From Nocardia tengchongensis (GTDB lineage: Bacteria > Actinomycetota > Actinomycetes > Mycobacteriales > Mycobacteriaceae), in contig NZ_CP074371.1 in the NCBI RefSeq assembly GCF_018362975.1, positions 682,001-746,000 of the forward strand: a stretch of 64,000 nucleotides of DNA, given 5' to 3'. Shown here piece after piece: positions 46,723-56,337 of the stretch. Position 1 is the first letter of the stretch, and each line of letters begins with the position of its first letter. Under the pieces are notes generated by a model. It was not told the origin of the DNA. It worked only from the letters and a program-made list of their open reading frames with translations, and did not search any database. The translations under genes were made by a program, and so were the position numbers.

Positions 46723-48144
46723 CTAGAGGATCGGGGACGGGGTGTAGCGGGCGGCCTCCGGGTCGGCATCCACCAGCTTCTGCACCTGGGCGATCACCTC
46801 GGCGGTCTGCGCCTCGGCCGCGCCGATGAACGCGGACCGATCGGCCAGCGCCGCGTCCAGGGCGGCCCGGTCCAGCGGCATCCGGTCGTCGCCGGCCAGC
46901 CGGTCCAGCAGATCGGGCTCGCGGCCCTGCTCCCGCATGGCCAGCGCCACCGCCACCGCGTGCTCCTTGATGACCTCGTGCGCGGTCTCGCGGCCCACGC
47001 CCGCGCGCACCGCCGCCATCAGGATGCGGGTGGTGGCCAGGAACGGCAGGTAGCGGTTCAGCTCGCGGTCGACCACGGCCGGGTAGGCGCCGAACTCGGC
47101 CAGCACGGTCAGGAAGGTCTCCATCATGCCGTCGATGGCGAAGAAGGCGTCCGGCAGCGCGACGCGGCGCACCACCGAGCAGAACACGTCGCCCTCGTTC
47201 CACTGCGCGCCCGCCAGCTCGGCCGCCATCGAGCCGTAGCCGCGCAGCACCACCTGCAGGCCGTTGACGCGCTCACACGAACGGGTGTTCATCTTGTGCG
47301 GCATCGCCGAGGAGCCCACCTGGCCGGGCTGGAAGCCCTCGGTGACCAGCTCGTGGCCCGCCATCAGGCGAATGGTGTGCGCGAACGAGGACGGGCCCGC
47401 ACCGACCTGCACCAGCGCCGAGATCACGTCGTGGTCCAGCGAGCGCGGGTAGATCTGGCCGACGCTGGTGAACACGTTCGCGAAGCCCAGGTGCCGCGAC
47501 ACCTTCTGCTCCAGCTCCGCCAGCTTGGCCGCGTCGCCGCCGAGCAGGTCCAGCATGTCCTGGGCGGTACCCATCGGGCCCTTGATGCCGCGCAACGGGT
47601 AACGGTCGATGAGCTCCCGCAGCCGGGTCAGCGCGATGAGCAATTCGTCTGCGGCGGAAGCGAACCGCTTGCCGAGGGTGGTGGCCTGCGCCGCCACGTT
47701 GTGCGAGCGTCCCGCCATCACCAGCGTCTGATACTGCGCCGCGCGCTCCGCCAGCCGCGCCGCGATGGCCACGCCGTGGCCGTACACGTGCTGCAGCGAG
47801 AGACGGATCTGCAGCTGCTCCACGTTCTCGGTGAGATCCCGGGAGGTCATGCCCTTGTGCACGTGCTCGTGTCCGGCGAGCGCGTTGAACTCCTCGATCC
47901 GGGCCTTCACGTCGTGCCGCGTGACCCGCTCGCGCTCGGCGATGGACTTCAGATCGACCTGATCGATGACCCGCTCGTAGTCTTCGACCACACCGGCCGG
48001 AACATCGATCCCGAGTTCGGCCTGAGCGCGCAGCACCTCCAGCCACAGCCGCCGCTCGAGCACAATTTTGTTCTCGGGCGACCACAGGTGAACCAGCTCG
48101 GGGCTGGCGTAACGGGTGGCGAGGACGTTCGGCACAAGACTCAC
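46723..48144 (-). CDS. purB: Adenylosuccinate lyase PurB
   Basis: 473 aa homotetrameric enzyme acting twice in purine synthesis (SAICAR to AICAR; adenylosuccinate to AMP). Signature of the fumarase superfamily GSSAMPHKMNTRSCE near residue 278, TSRDLTENVEQLQIRLSL near residue 100, and HNVAAQATTLGKRF near residue 145. GTG start at 48144 gives MSLVPNVLATRYASPELVHLW, a typical PurB start. No damage. Confidence 0.96.
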   Translation of the reverse strand: MSLVPNVLATRYASPELVHLWSPENKIVLERRLWLEVLRAQAELGIDVPAGVVEDYERVIDQVDLKSIAERERVTRHDVKARIEEFNALAGHEHVHKGMTSRDLTENVEQLQIRLSLQHVYGHGVAIAARLAERAAQYQTLVMAGRSHNVAAQATTLGKRFASAADELLIALTRLRELIDRYPLRGIKGPMGTAQDMLDLLGGDAAKLAELEQKVSRHLGFANVFTSVGQIYPRSLDHDVISALVQVGAGPSSFAHTIRLMAGHELVTEGFQPGQVGSSAMPHKMNTRSCERVNGLQVVLRGYGSMAAELAGAQWNEGDVFCSVVRRVALPDAFFAIDGMMETFLTVLAEFGAYPAVVDRELNRYLPFLATTRILMAAVRAGVGRETAHEVIKEHAVAVALAMREQGREPDLLDRLAGDDRMPLDRAALDAALADRSAFIGAAEAQTAEVIAQVQKLVDADPEAARYTPSPIL

Positions 48145-48237
48145 GTCTTCGCAGTTTACCGGCAGGCATCATCTGCCCTCCGCTCCGCTCCGGGCGGGTT
48201 CGAGCGGGTCCCGAAGGAGTTGCGGGACCGGGTACTT

Positions 48238-48843
48238 CTATGTCGGTGGGGCGACGATGTCGATGATCTCCAGGAGCGCGCCCCGCGCCATGCGGCGGGG
48301 TTGCGGGTCGAATTCACCGAGCGCGGTCACCACCGCCCCATCGACCACCGCCACCAGACGGCGGGTCTGTTCGGCGCGCACGACGCGGTCGGAGCGACGC
48401 AGCACGTCGGCGAGCAGTTCGTCCAGCTGGGCGCGTAGTCGCAGCTGGACCTCTCGTAGTTCCGGGTGGCGGGCGGAGGCGACCGTCCGCTCGTAGCGGG
48501 CGATCAGCTGACCGCGCGCGTCCTCGTCCTGAATCTCCGGGCCCACCAACAGATCCAGCACCAGTTCGACGGTGGCTTCCGCGGCGCGGCGGCGGTGGGT
48601 CACCTCGCCGACTCGGCGGCGCATGGCCTCGAGTTCGGCGGTGCCGGAGAATTCGACCGCGCGCGCGATCAGATCCTCCAGCGATTCGAAGTAGTAGGTG
48701 GTCGACGCGAGCGGCAGGTCCGCCCGGGTCGCCACCGAGCGGTGACGCACCGCCTCGAAGCCGCCTTCGAGCAGTAGCTCGGCGGCGGCACAAACCAGTG
48801 CATGGCGACGCCGTTCGCCTTTCGGAGTCGTCGCAGTGGTCAC
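48238..48843 (-). CDS. TetR family transcriptional regulator
   Basis: 201 aa. The N-terminal HTH is visible (RRHALVCAAAELLLEGGFEAVRHRSVATRADLPLASTTYYFESLEDLIARAV, residues ~12-62); the remainder is a helical ligand-binding domain. GTG start at 48843. Between an aminotransferase gene (upstream, same strand) and purB. Target unknown; the neighbouring aminotransferase is a candidate. Confidence 0.9.
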   Translation of the reverse strand: MTTATTPKGERRRHALVCAAAELLLEGGFEAVRHRSVATRADLPLASTTYYFESLEDLIARAVEFSGTAELEAMRRRVGEVTHRRRAAEATVELVLDLLVGPEIQDEDARGQLIARYERTVASARHPELREVQLRLRAQLDELLADVLRRSDRVVRAEQTRRLVAVVDGAVVTALGEFDPQPRRMARGALLEIIDIVAPPT

Positions 48844-48912
48844 GATGCAATCGTGCCAGTCATCAGCGGCGCTGTGTTCATTTTGCCCACCGCGCTCAAT
48901 CTCCTTGGCAGA

Positions 48913-50070
48913 TCAGGCCAAATACCGTTCCAACCGGTCCAGTGCCGCTTCGATGTCGGCGGCGGCTCCGGCGAACGAGAAGCGAACGGTGTGATGACCG
49001 TGCCGGGTGTCGAAGTCGATGCCGGGGGCCAGCGCCACACCGGTGGCGTCGAGCACCTCGGTGCACCAGCGCATCGAATCATCGGTCAGGTGAGCGATAT
49101 CCGCGTAGACGTAGAACGCGCCGTCGGCGGGGGCGAGGTCGGTGATGCCGAGCTTCGTCAGGCCGGACAGCAGCAGCTGGCGATTTGCCGCATAACGTTC
49201 CACATGACCGTCCAGTTCGGCTTTGGCTTCCGGGCCGAACGCGTGCACGGCCGCGAACTGGGAAATAGCCGGCGGACACACCGTCATGTTCGACGCCAGC
49301 CGCTGCAAGGCCGGGCGCAACGCTTCCGGCACCAGCATCCAGCCCAGCCGCCAGCCGGTCATGGAGAAGTACTTCGACACCGAGCCGATGACTACCGAGT
49401 TCCGGGAGGTCTCCCACGCCGAGGAGGTCGGTTCCGTGTCGTCGTAGACGATGCCGTGATAGATCTCGTCGGAGATGAGCAGCGTCCCGTGCTCGTCGCA
49501 CCAGCGGGCCAGCGCCGCCAGCTCCTCCGGCGCGATCATCGTCCCGGTCGGGTTGGCCGGGCTGGCCACGATCAAGCCCGCGGGCGGCTCCGGCAGCGCC
49601 TCCAGCATGGCCACGGTCGGCTGGAACCGGGTCTCGGGCCCGCAGTCCAGCTCCACCACCTCGCAGCCCAGCGCGGTCAGCGTGTTCCGGTAGGCCGGAT
49701 ACCCCGGCCGCGCCACCACCACGGTGTCGCCGGGATCGAACGCGGCCAGGAACAGCAGCGTGAACGCGCCGGACGACCCGGTCGTGACCACGACATCGTC
49801 CGCCTCCACCCGCACCCCGTAGGTGCTGCGATGGTGCTCGGCGATGGCCTCCCGCAACGCCAGAATCCCGAATGTCTCGGTATAACCCAGCAATTCGGAA
49901 TCCATGGCCGCCTTGGTGGCCCGCAAAACCGCCTCCGGAGCGGGCGTGGAAGGCTGCCCCGCGGCCAGCACCAGCACATCGCCGTGTGTCCGGGCCCGTT
50001 CAGCAGCTGCTTTCCAGACGTCCATCACGTAAAAAGGTGGAATGGTCGACCGGCGAGATTCGATACGCAC
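48913..50070 (-). CDS. Class I/II PLP-dependent aminotransferase
   Basis: 385 aa fold-type I aminotransferase: SRRSTIPPFYVMDVWKAAAER at the start, GYTETFGILALREAIAEH, SPANPTGTMIAPEEL, SDEIYHGIVYDD and the PLP lysine in GSVSKYFSMTGWRLGWM near residue 231. GTG at 50070 is chosen because a TACCGT box ends 7 nt upstream, giving a leaderless start, and because the IPPFYVMDVW segment is part of the family fold. Substrate unknown (aromatic/aspartate family). Confidence 0.87.
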   Translation of the reverse strand: MRIESRRSTIPPFYVMDVWKAAAERARTHGDVLVLAAGQPSTPAPEAVLRATKAAMDSELLGYTETFGILALREAIAEHHRSTYGVRVEADDVVVTTGSSGAFTLLFLAAFDPGDTVVVARPGYPAYRNTLTALGCEVVELDCGPETRFQPTVAMLEALPEPPAGLIVASPANPTGTMIAPEELAALARWCDEHGTLLISDEIYHGIVYDDTEPTSSAWETSRNSVVIGSVSKYFSMTGWRLGWMLVPEALRPALQRLASNMTVCPPAISQFAAVHAFGPEAKAELDGHVERYAANRQLLLSGLTKLGITDLAPADGAFYVYADIAHLTDDSMRWCTEVLDATGVALAPGIDFDTRHGHHTVRFSFAGAAADIEAALDRLERYLA

Positions 50071-50117
50071 CCGACAGACGGTAGAGCACCCGCTCCCCCG
50101 CCTGTCCGGGAACGGTC

Positions 50118-51266
50118 GTGCGAATGCCTGAGGAGGCCGCTGTGCAGGGGGGACCAGCAACCACCGGGAACACTCCGGACACCGACCCACACCCACCCCT
50201 TGCAGCCCCCGCCCCACCCAGCGGCCGCACTTCGCGGCGCGGCGGTTTCGGAGCGGCGGACAGCTATACGCCCGGCATCCGATCTCGGCTCGGCGTCGAA
50301 GACAAGCCGTCACGGCTCGGAGCGACGCTGAAACGGGCCGCGCTGTTGGTGGCCGGACTGCTCGGGCAGGTGGCCGACCAGCTGCGGACTCATGCACCGA
50401 TCGTGCGAGACCGGGCCGTCGAGCTGTGGGCGCGGCGGCCGCGGTCGCGGGACGAGGCCGCGGAGCTGGCGCAGCGGGGGCGCGCGGAGGCGCGTCGGCA
50501 GTGGCCTGTGGTGCGGGCGTGGAGCATTCGGCATCGGGTGCTGATCGGAGGCGTGGCCGCGGTACTGGTGTTCGCGAGCGCGGACGGGGCACTGGGGTTG
50601 ATCCCGACCGACGCCACTGTGGGTCCCGGTGTGGCGGTTCGTATTCCGGTGCAATATCCGCTGCAGATCCAGGCCACGCAGGAATCCTCGAAGCGGTATC
50701 TGGACGCCATCAACAACGGTGAGCACCTGCGTGAGCAGGCCGTGGTCTCGGCCGCCGCGGCGGCCACCTTGGAACGCGCGAAGGCAGAGGCCGCAGCGGC
50801 CGTGGCCGGGCAGCCGCAGCCATGGCTCACCCCGTCCCCTGACGCCGCCCTCCCTCCCGGATTCGTCCTCCCCGGCGTCGGCGGTTTCGCGCTGCCCGCG
50901 AAGGGCCTGTTCACCTCCGGATTCGGTGCGCGCTGGGGCACTTTCCACGCGGGCATCGACATCGCCGCCCCGCTGGGTTCACCGATCTACGCGGTGGCCG
51001 CGGGCACGGTCATCGACGCGGGCCCGGCCCAGGGCTTCGGCTTGTGGGTCCGCATCCGCCACGACGATGGCGCCATCTCCGTTTACGGCCACATGTACGA
51101 CTTCTCGGTCTCGGTCGGCGAACGCGTCCCCGCGGGCCTCCAGATCGCCCGCATCGGCAACCGCGGCGACTCCACCGGCCCCCACCTGCATTTCGAGATC
51201 ATCATCAACGGCCAGCACGTCGACCCCCAACCCTGGCTCGCCCAGCGCGGCATCGTCCTCGGCTGA
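50118..51266 (+). CDS. M23 (LytM) peptidoglycan peptidase, membrane-anchored
   Basis: 382 aa. A proline-rich cytoplasmic N-terminus is followed by one transmembrane helix (near residues 135-155, VLIGGVAAVLVFASADGALGL), an Ala-rich linker and a C-terminal LytM domain with metal-binding motifs SGFGARWGTFHAGIDIAAP (near residue 274) and STGPHLHFEIIING (near residue 352). It should act on cell-wall cross-bridges outside the membrane. Start GTG 50118 or ATG 50124. Divergent from the aminotransferase; terminator follows. Confidence 0.9.
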   Translation: MRMPEEAAVQGGPATTGNTPDTDPHPPLAAPAPPSGRTSRRGGFGAADSYTPGIRSRLGVEDKPSRLGATLKRAALLVAGLLGQVADQLRTHAPIVRDRAVELWARRPRSRDEAAELAQRGRAEARRQWPVVRAWSIRHRVLIGGVAAVLVFASADGALGLIPTDATVGPGVAVRIPVQYPLQIQATQESSKRYLDAINNGEHLREQAVVSAAAAATLERAKAEAAAAVAGQPQPWLTPSPDAALPPGFVLPGVGGFALPAKGLFTSGFGARWGTFHAGIDIAAPLGSPIYAVAAGTVIDAGPAQGFGLWVRIRHDDGAISVYGHMYDFSVSVGERVPAGLQIARIGNRGDSTGPHLHFEIIINGQHVDPQPWLAQRGIVLG

Positions 51267-51303
51267 TCCGCCCCCGAATCCGGCGGTGCCGAACCGGAAC
51301 ACG

Positions 51304-51340
51304 ACAACGCCCGCCCGAATCGGATTCGGGCGGGCGTTGT
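51304..51340. terminator. Bidirectional terminator between the M23 peptidase gene and purD
   Basis: ACAACGCCCGCCCGAAT (51304-51320) pairs perfectly with ATTCGGGCGGGCGTTGT (51324-51340), 3-nt loop, between convergent stops. Confidence 0.92.
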
Positions 51341-51352
51341 TTCGTCGGTGAC

Positions 51353-52636
51353 TCAGCCCGCGGTGGGGATGGTGATGCGGCCTTCGGTGGCGGCCAGGGC
51401 GATGTCGGTGCGGAAGTGGCCGCCCGACAGCTTGATTCCGGCCAGGCGGTCGTAGGCGTTCTTGCGGGCGGCGACGAGGTCCGCGCCCTGGCCGACGATG
51501 GCGAGGACGCGGCCGCCGGCGGAGATCAGGGCGCCGTCCTCACGCTGGGCGGTGCCGGCGTGCAGGACCTCGGATTCGATTCCGGTGCCGGTGGATTCGG
51601 CGCCGGTGATGACGTCGCCGCTGCGCGGGCGGGCCGGGTAGTTCTCGGCGGCCAGCACGACGGTGACGGCGGCGCCGTCCTTCCAGCGCGGCGCGGCGAC
51701 CTGGTCGAGGGTGCCGGTGGCGGTGGCGTACAGCAGTTCGCCGAGCGGGCTGTCCAGCATGGCCAGCACGGCCTGGGTCTCGGGATCGCCGAAGCGGCAG
51801 TTGAATTCGACGACGGCGGGACCGGCCTGGCCCATGGCGAGACCGGCGTAGAGCAGGCCGCTGAACGGCACCCCGCGCTTCACCATCTCGGCGGCGACGG
51901 GCTTCACCACGTCGTCGACGATGGCCTGCAGGGATTCCGCGGGCAGCCACGGCAGCGGCGTGTACGCGCCCATGCCGCCGGTGTTGGGCCCGGTGTCGCC
52001 GTCGCCGACGCGCTTGTGGTCCTGGGCGGGCAGCAGCGGCACCACGGTCTCGCCGTCGACCAGACAGAACAGCGACACCTCGGGGCCGTCGAGGAAGGAT
52101 TCCAGCAGCACCGGGTGGCCCAGCTCGAGCAGTTCCGCGCCGTGCTCCCGCGCGACCGACCGGTCCGGGGTCACCACGACGCCCTTGCCCGCGGCCAGCC
52201 CGTCGTCCTTGACCACCCAGGTCGGGCCGAAACGGTCCAGCGCCGCATCCAATTCGCCCGGGCGATCCACGATCTCGCTGTGCGCGGTGCGCACCCCGGC
52301 CGCGTTCATGACGTCCTTGGCGAAAGCCTTGGAGCCCTCGATCCGCGCAGCGTCGGCCGACGGGCCGAACACCGGGATCCCGGCCGCGCGCACCGCGTCG
52401 GCCACCCCGAGCACCAGCGGCACCTCGGGCCCGACCACGACGAGATCGGCGGCCAGCTCCCGAGCCAGCGCCACCACTTCCTCGCCGGAGGTGGCGTCGA
52501 CGGCCCGCACCTCGGCATGCTGGGCGATGCCCGCATTGCCGGGCGCCGCGTAGACCGCGGTCACCGCCGGGTCCTTGCGCAGTGCCAGGACGAGGGCATG
52601 TTCACGGGCTCCGGAACCGATGACGAGTACGCGCAC
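51353..52636 (-). CDS. purD: Phosphoribosylamine-glycine ligase PurD
   Basis: 427 aa ATP-grasp enzyme for the second purine step. N-terminal [19 protein letters not shown] with the GSGAREHA motif, an ATP-grasp centre ([31 protein letters not shown]) and [13 protein letters not shown] near residue 285. The GTG at 52636 is preferred over an in-frame start at 52762 because a TAAGCT box ends 7 nt upstream and the extra residues have no counterpart in PurD. Confidence 0.95.
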   Translation of the reverse strand: MRVLVIGSGAREHALVLALRKDPAVTAVYAAPGNAGIAQHAEVRAVDATSGEEVVALARELAADLVVVGPEVPLVLGVADAVRAAGIPVFGPSADAARIEGSKAFAKDVMNAAGVRTAHSEIVDRPGELDAALDRFGPTWVVKDDGLAAGKGVVVTPDRSVAREHGAELLELGHPVLLESFLDGPEVSLFCLVDGETVVPLLPAQDHKRVGDGDTGPNTGGMGAYTPLPWLPAESLQAIVDDVVKPVAAEMVKRGVPFSGLLYAGLAMGQAGPAVVEFNCRFGDPETQAVLAMLDSPLGELLYATATGTLDQVAAPRWKDGAAVTVVLAAENYPARPRSGDVITGAESTGTGIESEVLHAGTAQREDGALISAGGRVLAIVGQGADLVAARKNAYDRLAGIKLSGGHFRTDIALAATEGRITIPTAG

Positions 52637-52808
52637 GGCGAACAGCTTAGAGGGCTCCGCCCACCCACCGAAGAGCGGTCCAGCGACGCGACGGCGCAGC
52701 ACCAGCGACACACCACCGGCGAGCGCTGGCGCCGCCGGCAGCGCAGCGGGCGGGGTGCCCAAGCCGTGCGCGAACGCATGCGGTCACGAGTCCAGACCCG
52801 CGCCCAGA

Positions 52809-52903
52809 GGTTCGGGGCGCGTCTCGTTCTGGACTGAGCGGAGCGGAGGAGCGAAGCGGGGGAGCGGAGGGAGGGAAGAACGAGACCTCCAGCGCCCCGA
52901 ACC
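52809..52903. repeat. Large imperfect inverted repeat with a purine-rich tandem-like loop
   Basis: GGTTCGGGGCGC (52809-52820) pairs with GCGCCCCGAACC (52892-52903) and GTCTCGTTCT (52821-52830) pairs with AGAACGAGAC (52877-52886), leaving a 5-nt bulge (52887-52891). The 46-nt loop is built of GAGCGGAGCG/GAGCGAAGCG-type units, and a further GCAGCGAAGCGG lies just outside at 52910-52921. It sits between the purD promoter and the HIT gene. It looks like a small mobile or repetitive element, but only one copy with both arms is in this window. Confidence 0.65.
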
Positions 52904-52937
52904 CGCCCGCAGCGAAGCGGAGGGCAAACTATCCAGC

Positions 52938-53363
52938 ATGGCTTCTGTTTTCTCCGCAATCATCGAAGGTCAGCTGCCGGGGCGGTTCGTCTGGGAGGAC
53001 GACGAATTCGTCGCCTTCCTCACCATCGCGCCGGTGACTCCGGGGCACACGCTGGTGGTGCCGCGCAAGGAGATCGATCAGTGGCAGGACGTCGATGCGG
53101 GCACCATGGCGCGCCTGACCGGTGTCGCCCAGGTGATCGGTCAGGCGGTGCGCGCCGCGTGGGACGCCCCGCGCGCGGGCCTGCTGATCGCCGGCCTCGA
53201 GGTGCCGCACCTGCACGTGCACGTGTTCCCGGCCTTCCACATGGGTGACTTCGATATCAGCGGCGCCGACACCTCGCCGAGCCCGGAGTCCCTGGACGAG
53301 GCGCAGTCCAAGATCAAGCAGGCCCTGCGCGACCTCGGCCACGGCGCGAACGTCCCGGAGTAG
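52938..53363 (+). CDS. HIT family protein
   Basis: 141 aa. [43 protein letters not shown] at the N-terminus and the histidine triad [11 protein letters not shown] near residue 95. It matches Rv0759c in position (next to phoPR, from memory). Nucleotide hydrolase; substrate unknown. Start ATG 52938; the in-frame upstream codons belong to the repeat-containing intergenic region. Confidence 0.9.
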   Translation: MASVFSAIIEGQLPGRFVWEDDEFVAFLTIAPVTPGHTLVVPRKEIDQWQDVDAGTMARLTGVAQVIGQAVRAAWDAPRAGLLIAGLEVPHLHVHVFPAFHMGDFDISGADTSPSPESLDEAQSKIKQALRDLGHGANVPE

Positions 53364-53399
53364 CGGTCCCGTGCGCACCCGACCGGGTGCGCATCCGGC

Positions 53400-54863
53400 T
53401 CACCCCTGTTCGCGGGGCAGCCGCACCGTGAAGGTGGCGCCCTCCCCCGGCACGCTGGTCACCGACACCGTGCCGCCGTGGGCGTCGACCAGCGCCTGCA
53501 CGATCGAAAGTCCCAGTCCGGTACCGCCGCTGTCCCGGCTGCGGGACACGTCGGTGCGATAGAAGCGTTCGAAGACCCGCTCGGCTTGTTCGCCGGAGAG
53601 CCCGGGCCCGGTGTCGGAGACCTCGATCAGTACGTCGCGGTCCTCGGGGGTCAGCCGCAACACCACCTGCGCCTCGGACGGCGTGTGCACGAGCGCGTTG
53701 TTGATCAGATTGGCCAGCACCTGCCGCAGCCGCGTCTCGTCGCCGATCAGCTCCAATGTGCCGGGGCCGGGCCGGATTTCGAGGTCGATCTTACGTTCGG
53801 GGCCTTCCTGATGCTGGGCCGCGGCCAGGGCGCGCGCACTGTGCACGGCATCGCTGGCCAGCATGAGCAGGTCCACCGACCGTCGTTCCACGGGCCGTTG
53901 CGCGTCCAGCCGGGCCAGCATGAGCAGGTCCTCGACGAGCAGCCCCATCCGCTTGGATTCGCGTTCGATACGGTCCATCAGCAGGTCCGGGTCGGTGATC
54001 GCGCCCTGCCGGTACAGCTCGGAGAAGCCTTTGATGGTGGTCAGCGGGGTGCGCAGTTCGTGGCTGGCGTCGGCGACGAAGCGCCGCATCTTGGCCTCGG
54101 AGCGCAGCGCGCCTTCCTCGGACGCCTCGGTGGCGGCGAAGGCCTGCTGGATCTGGGTGAGCATGGTGTTGAGCGACTGCGACAGGTGATCGACCTCGGT
54201 GTCGGTGCCGCGCACCGGAACTCGCCGATGCAGGTCGCCGCCCGCGATGGCGGCCGCGGTGCCCTCGACTTCCCGTAGCGGGCGCAGACTGCGCCGGATC
54301 ACCATGCGCGCCACCGCGGCCAGCGCCGCCAGCACCAGCGCGCCGATCACCAGTTGCAGCACGATCAGCTTGTCGAGCAGCGAGTTCGTCTCGTCCATGC
54401 GCAGCGCGATGATGCTGGTGCCGTGGTCGTTGATGGTCTTGAGGACCCGCCATTCCTCGCCGGACGCACCGATCGAGCCGACGGTCTCGGGCCGGCTGCC
54501 CAGGTCGTCGGGCACCTCCGGTTCCTGCACCCCGGCGGTGAGGATCAGCGTCGGCTGCCCGGCCGGGTCGCGCACCTGCACCCAGTACAGGTGTGGCGGT
54601 CGTTCCCGCCCGCGCACGGTGGGCAGTGGTTCGGGTCGTTGCGCGCCGGGCGCGGCCCAGCTGTGGGCGGCGTCGGACAGCTGCCGGTCGATCCGTTCGA
54701 CCAGCACATTGCGCATCAGGGAGGTGACGGCGATGCCGGAGGCCAGCAGCCCGAGCCCGGCCAGCGACACCAGCGCCAGCACCAGCGTGGTGCGCAGCGG
54801 CACCGCGGCGAGCCGATCGGCGATCTTGCGGCGGATTCCGCGGGCCGCCTCGGCGGCGTTCAC
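53400..54863 (-). CDS. phoR: PhoR-type sensor histidine kinase
   Basis: 487 aa. Two membrane helices (about residues 22-42 and 163-185) bracket an extracytoplasmic sensor domain; then a HAMP region, a HisKA domain with FVADASHELRTPLTTIKGF near residue 269 (phospho-His), and a HATPase with NLINNALVHTP, DTGPGLSGEQ and GGTGLGLSIVQ. The GTG at 54863 overlaps the phoP stop (GTGA). In mycobacteria PhoPR controls envelope lipids and acid/virulence responses; the same gene order here supports the name. Confidence 0.88.
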   Translation of the reverse strand: MNAAEAARGIRRKIADRLAAVPLRTTLVLALVSLAGLGLLASGIAVTSLMRNVLVERIDRQLSDAAHSWAAPGAQRPEPLPTVRGRERPPHLYWVQVRDPAGQPTLILTAGVQEPEVPDDLGSRPETVGSIGASGEEWRVLKTINDHGTSIIALRMDETNSLLDKLIVLQLVIGALVLAALAAVARMVIRRSLRPLREVEGTAAAIAGGDLHRRVPVRGTDTEVDHLSQSLNTMLTQIQQAFAATEASEEGALRSEAKMRRFVADASHELRTPLTTIKGFSELYRQGAITDPDLLMDRIERESKRMGLLVEDLLMLARLDAQRPVERRSVDLLMLASDAVHSARALAAAQHQEGPERKIDLEIRPGPGTLELIGDETRLRQVLANLINNALVHTPSEAQVVLRLTPEDRDVLIEVSDTGPGLSGEQAERVFERFYRTDVSRSRDSGGTGLGLSIVQALVDAHGGTVSVTSVPGEGATFTVRLPREQG

Positions 54864-55597
54864 TGCACCGCCGTGCGACCGCGCGGCTCCCGCATCACGT
54901 AGCCGACCCCGCGCAGCGTGTGGATCAGCCGATCGGGCCCGGTGTCGACCTTCTTGCGCAGGTAGGACACGTACGTTTCGACCACGCCGACCTCGCCGCC
55001 GAAGTCGTAGCGCCACACGTGGTCCAGGATCCGCGGCTTGCTCAGTACGGTGCCGGCGTTGACCAGGAAGTACCGCAGCAGCGTGAATTCGGTGGGTGAC
55101 AGGGCGACCGGTTCGCCCGCCTTCCACACCTCGTGGGTGTCGTCGTCGAGTTCGATGTCGGCGAACCGCAGCCGCGACGACTTGGTTTCGGGCGCTGCCC
55201 GCCCGGATCGGCGCAGGATGACCCGCAGCCGGGCCACCACTTCCTCGAGGCTGAACGGCTTGGTGACGTAGTCGTCGGCGCCGAGGGTGAGCCCGGTGAT
55301 CTTGTCGTCGACGTCGTCGCGCGCGGTCAGGAACAGCACGGGCGCGTCGATCCCGTCGGCCCGCAGCCGCCGCAGCAGCCCGAAGCCGTCCATGCCGGGC
55401 ATCATCACGTCGATGATCATGGCGTCGGGCCGGAAGGTCTTGGCCCGGTCGAGTCCCTCGGTGCCGCTGGCGGCGCTGGCCACCTCGAACCCTTGATACC
55501 GCAGGCTCACGGACAGCAACTCGACGATCATCGGCTCGTCGTCGACGACGAGCACTTTGGCCTCGGGTTCGCGTCCTTGCGCAGGCACACCGGTCAT
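54860..55597 (-). CDS. phoP: PhoP-type OmpR-family response regulator
   Basis: 245 aa. Receiver domain with acidic pocket and phospho-Asp in AMIIDVMMPGMDGFGLLRRLRADGIDAP near residue 68, and a winged-helix domain (LSPTEFTLLRYFLVNAGTVLSKPRILDHVW ... VVETYVSYLRKKV ... TLRGVGYVMREPRG). It closely resembles mycobacterial PhoP as I recall it. Start MTGVPAQGREPEAKVLVV at 55597; a longer in-frame start reaches 55717 but adds non-conserved residues and would run into the tRNA terminator region. Operon with phoR. Confidence 0.9.
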   Translation of the reverse strand: MTGVPAQGREPEAKVLVVDDEPMIVELLSVSLRYQGFEVASAASGTEGLDRAKTFRPDAMIIDVMMPGMDGFGLLRRLRADGIDAPVLFLTARDDVDDKITGLTLGADDYVTKPFSLEEVVARLRVILRRSGRAAPETKSSRLRFADIELDDDTHEVWKAGEPVALSPTEFTLLRYFLVNAGTVLSKPRILDHVWRYDFGGEVGVVETYVSYLRKKVDTGPDRLIHTLRGVGYVMREPRGRTAVQ

Positions 55598-55683
55598 GAC
55601 CTCATATTCTGCGCTGCCCCCGCGAGAACCCTGGCCAATCCCTGGGAGTTTCCTGCGAACGCCGCGGAACCCCGGAAACGACG

Positions 55684-55711
55684 AACGCCGGTCGATTCCT
55701 CGACCGGCGTT
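55684..55711 (-). terminator. Terminator between the tRNA gene and phoP
   Basis: AACGCCGGTCGA (55684-55695) pairs perfectly with TCGACCGGCGTT (55700-55711), loop TTCC. It lies 9 bp downstream of the tRNA 3' end on the minus strand. Confidence 0.85.
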
Positions 55712-55720
55712 GTCCAACCG

Positions 55721-55792
55721 AGCCCCCTGTCAGGATTGAACTGACGACCTTCGCTTTACAAGAGCGGTGCTCTACCACTGAGCTAAGGAGGC
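55721..55792 (-). tRNA. tRNA-Thr (anticodon TGT)
   Basis: Folds as a cloverleaf on the minus strand: acceptor GCCTCCT / AGGGGGC with one G-T pair, D-arm GCTC-AGTGGTA-GAGC, anticodon arm CCGCT-CTTGTAA-AGCGA (one mismatch at the first pair) with anticodon TGT, T-arm GTCAG-TTCAATC-CTGAC. 72 nt; no encoded CCA. It reads ACA codons. No integrase or att-like duplication is visible beside it. Confidence 0.93.
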
Positions 55793-55956
55793 GGAAAGCG
55801 GTGCCATCATAACCGGGGTGGCCGGCTGCGCGGAAAAGCCGGCTTCCCGGTCGGAGCGATGCCGCGGCGAACACCGGGACGCGGCCGTGCGACGCTCGTG
55901 GCGTCGCCGGCCGCGTTCGGAAGTCGTTCGCGCAGTATCGGCCTAACCGCAGAGTG

Positions 55957-56199
55957 TCAGGACTGGGCCGCCTGACGAGCCGCGTCGTCCGCCGCCATGG
56001 CGTCACGCAGGCTCTTCGGACGCATGTCCGTCCAGTTCTTCTCTACGTACTCGACGCATGCGGCGCGGGAGTCCTCGCCGAACACGACTCGCCAACCCGC
56101 CGGGACCTCGGCGAAAGCCGGCCACAGAGAGTGCTGTTCCTCATCGTTGACCAGGACGAAGAACCGGCCGTCTTCGTCATCGAAGGGATTGGTGCTCAT
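55957..56199 (-). CDS. MbtH-like protein
   Basis: 80 aa. It has the MbtH hallmark residues: [24 protein letters not shown] and [33 protein letters not shown], including the conserved Trp residues. MbtH proteins bind and activate NRPS adenylation domains. No NRPS gene is in this window; an alpha/beta-hydrolase gene lies 138 bp upstream on the same strand. It is therefore an orphan MbtH, which can serve NRPSs elsewhere. ATG start with GAGGTGAA upstream. Confidence 0.95.
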   Translation of the reverse strand: MSTNPFDDEDGRFFVLVNDEEQHSLWPAFAEVPAGWRVVFGEDSRAACVEYVEKNWTDMRPKSLRDAMAADDAARQAAQS

Positions 56200-56337
56200 T
56201 TCACCTCACTGGATACTGGCGCTGTGTACGGGTACGTAGCGGATCGTTTCAGCCACCGCAGTGTTGGAACGAGCCCCCGACGTTGATTCGACCCTAGCAA
56301 GGCAGGCGTTACCGCTGGGCGGTTACCTACACTTCGT

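Noticed and set aside
55721..55792. tRNA-Thr as an integration site for a mobile element
   Set aside because: No integrase, no duplicated tRNA 3' end and no composition change nearby.
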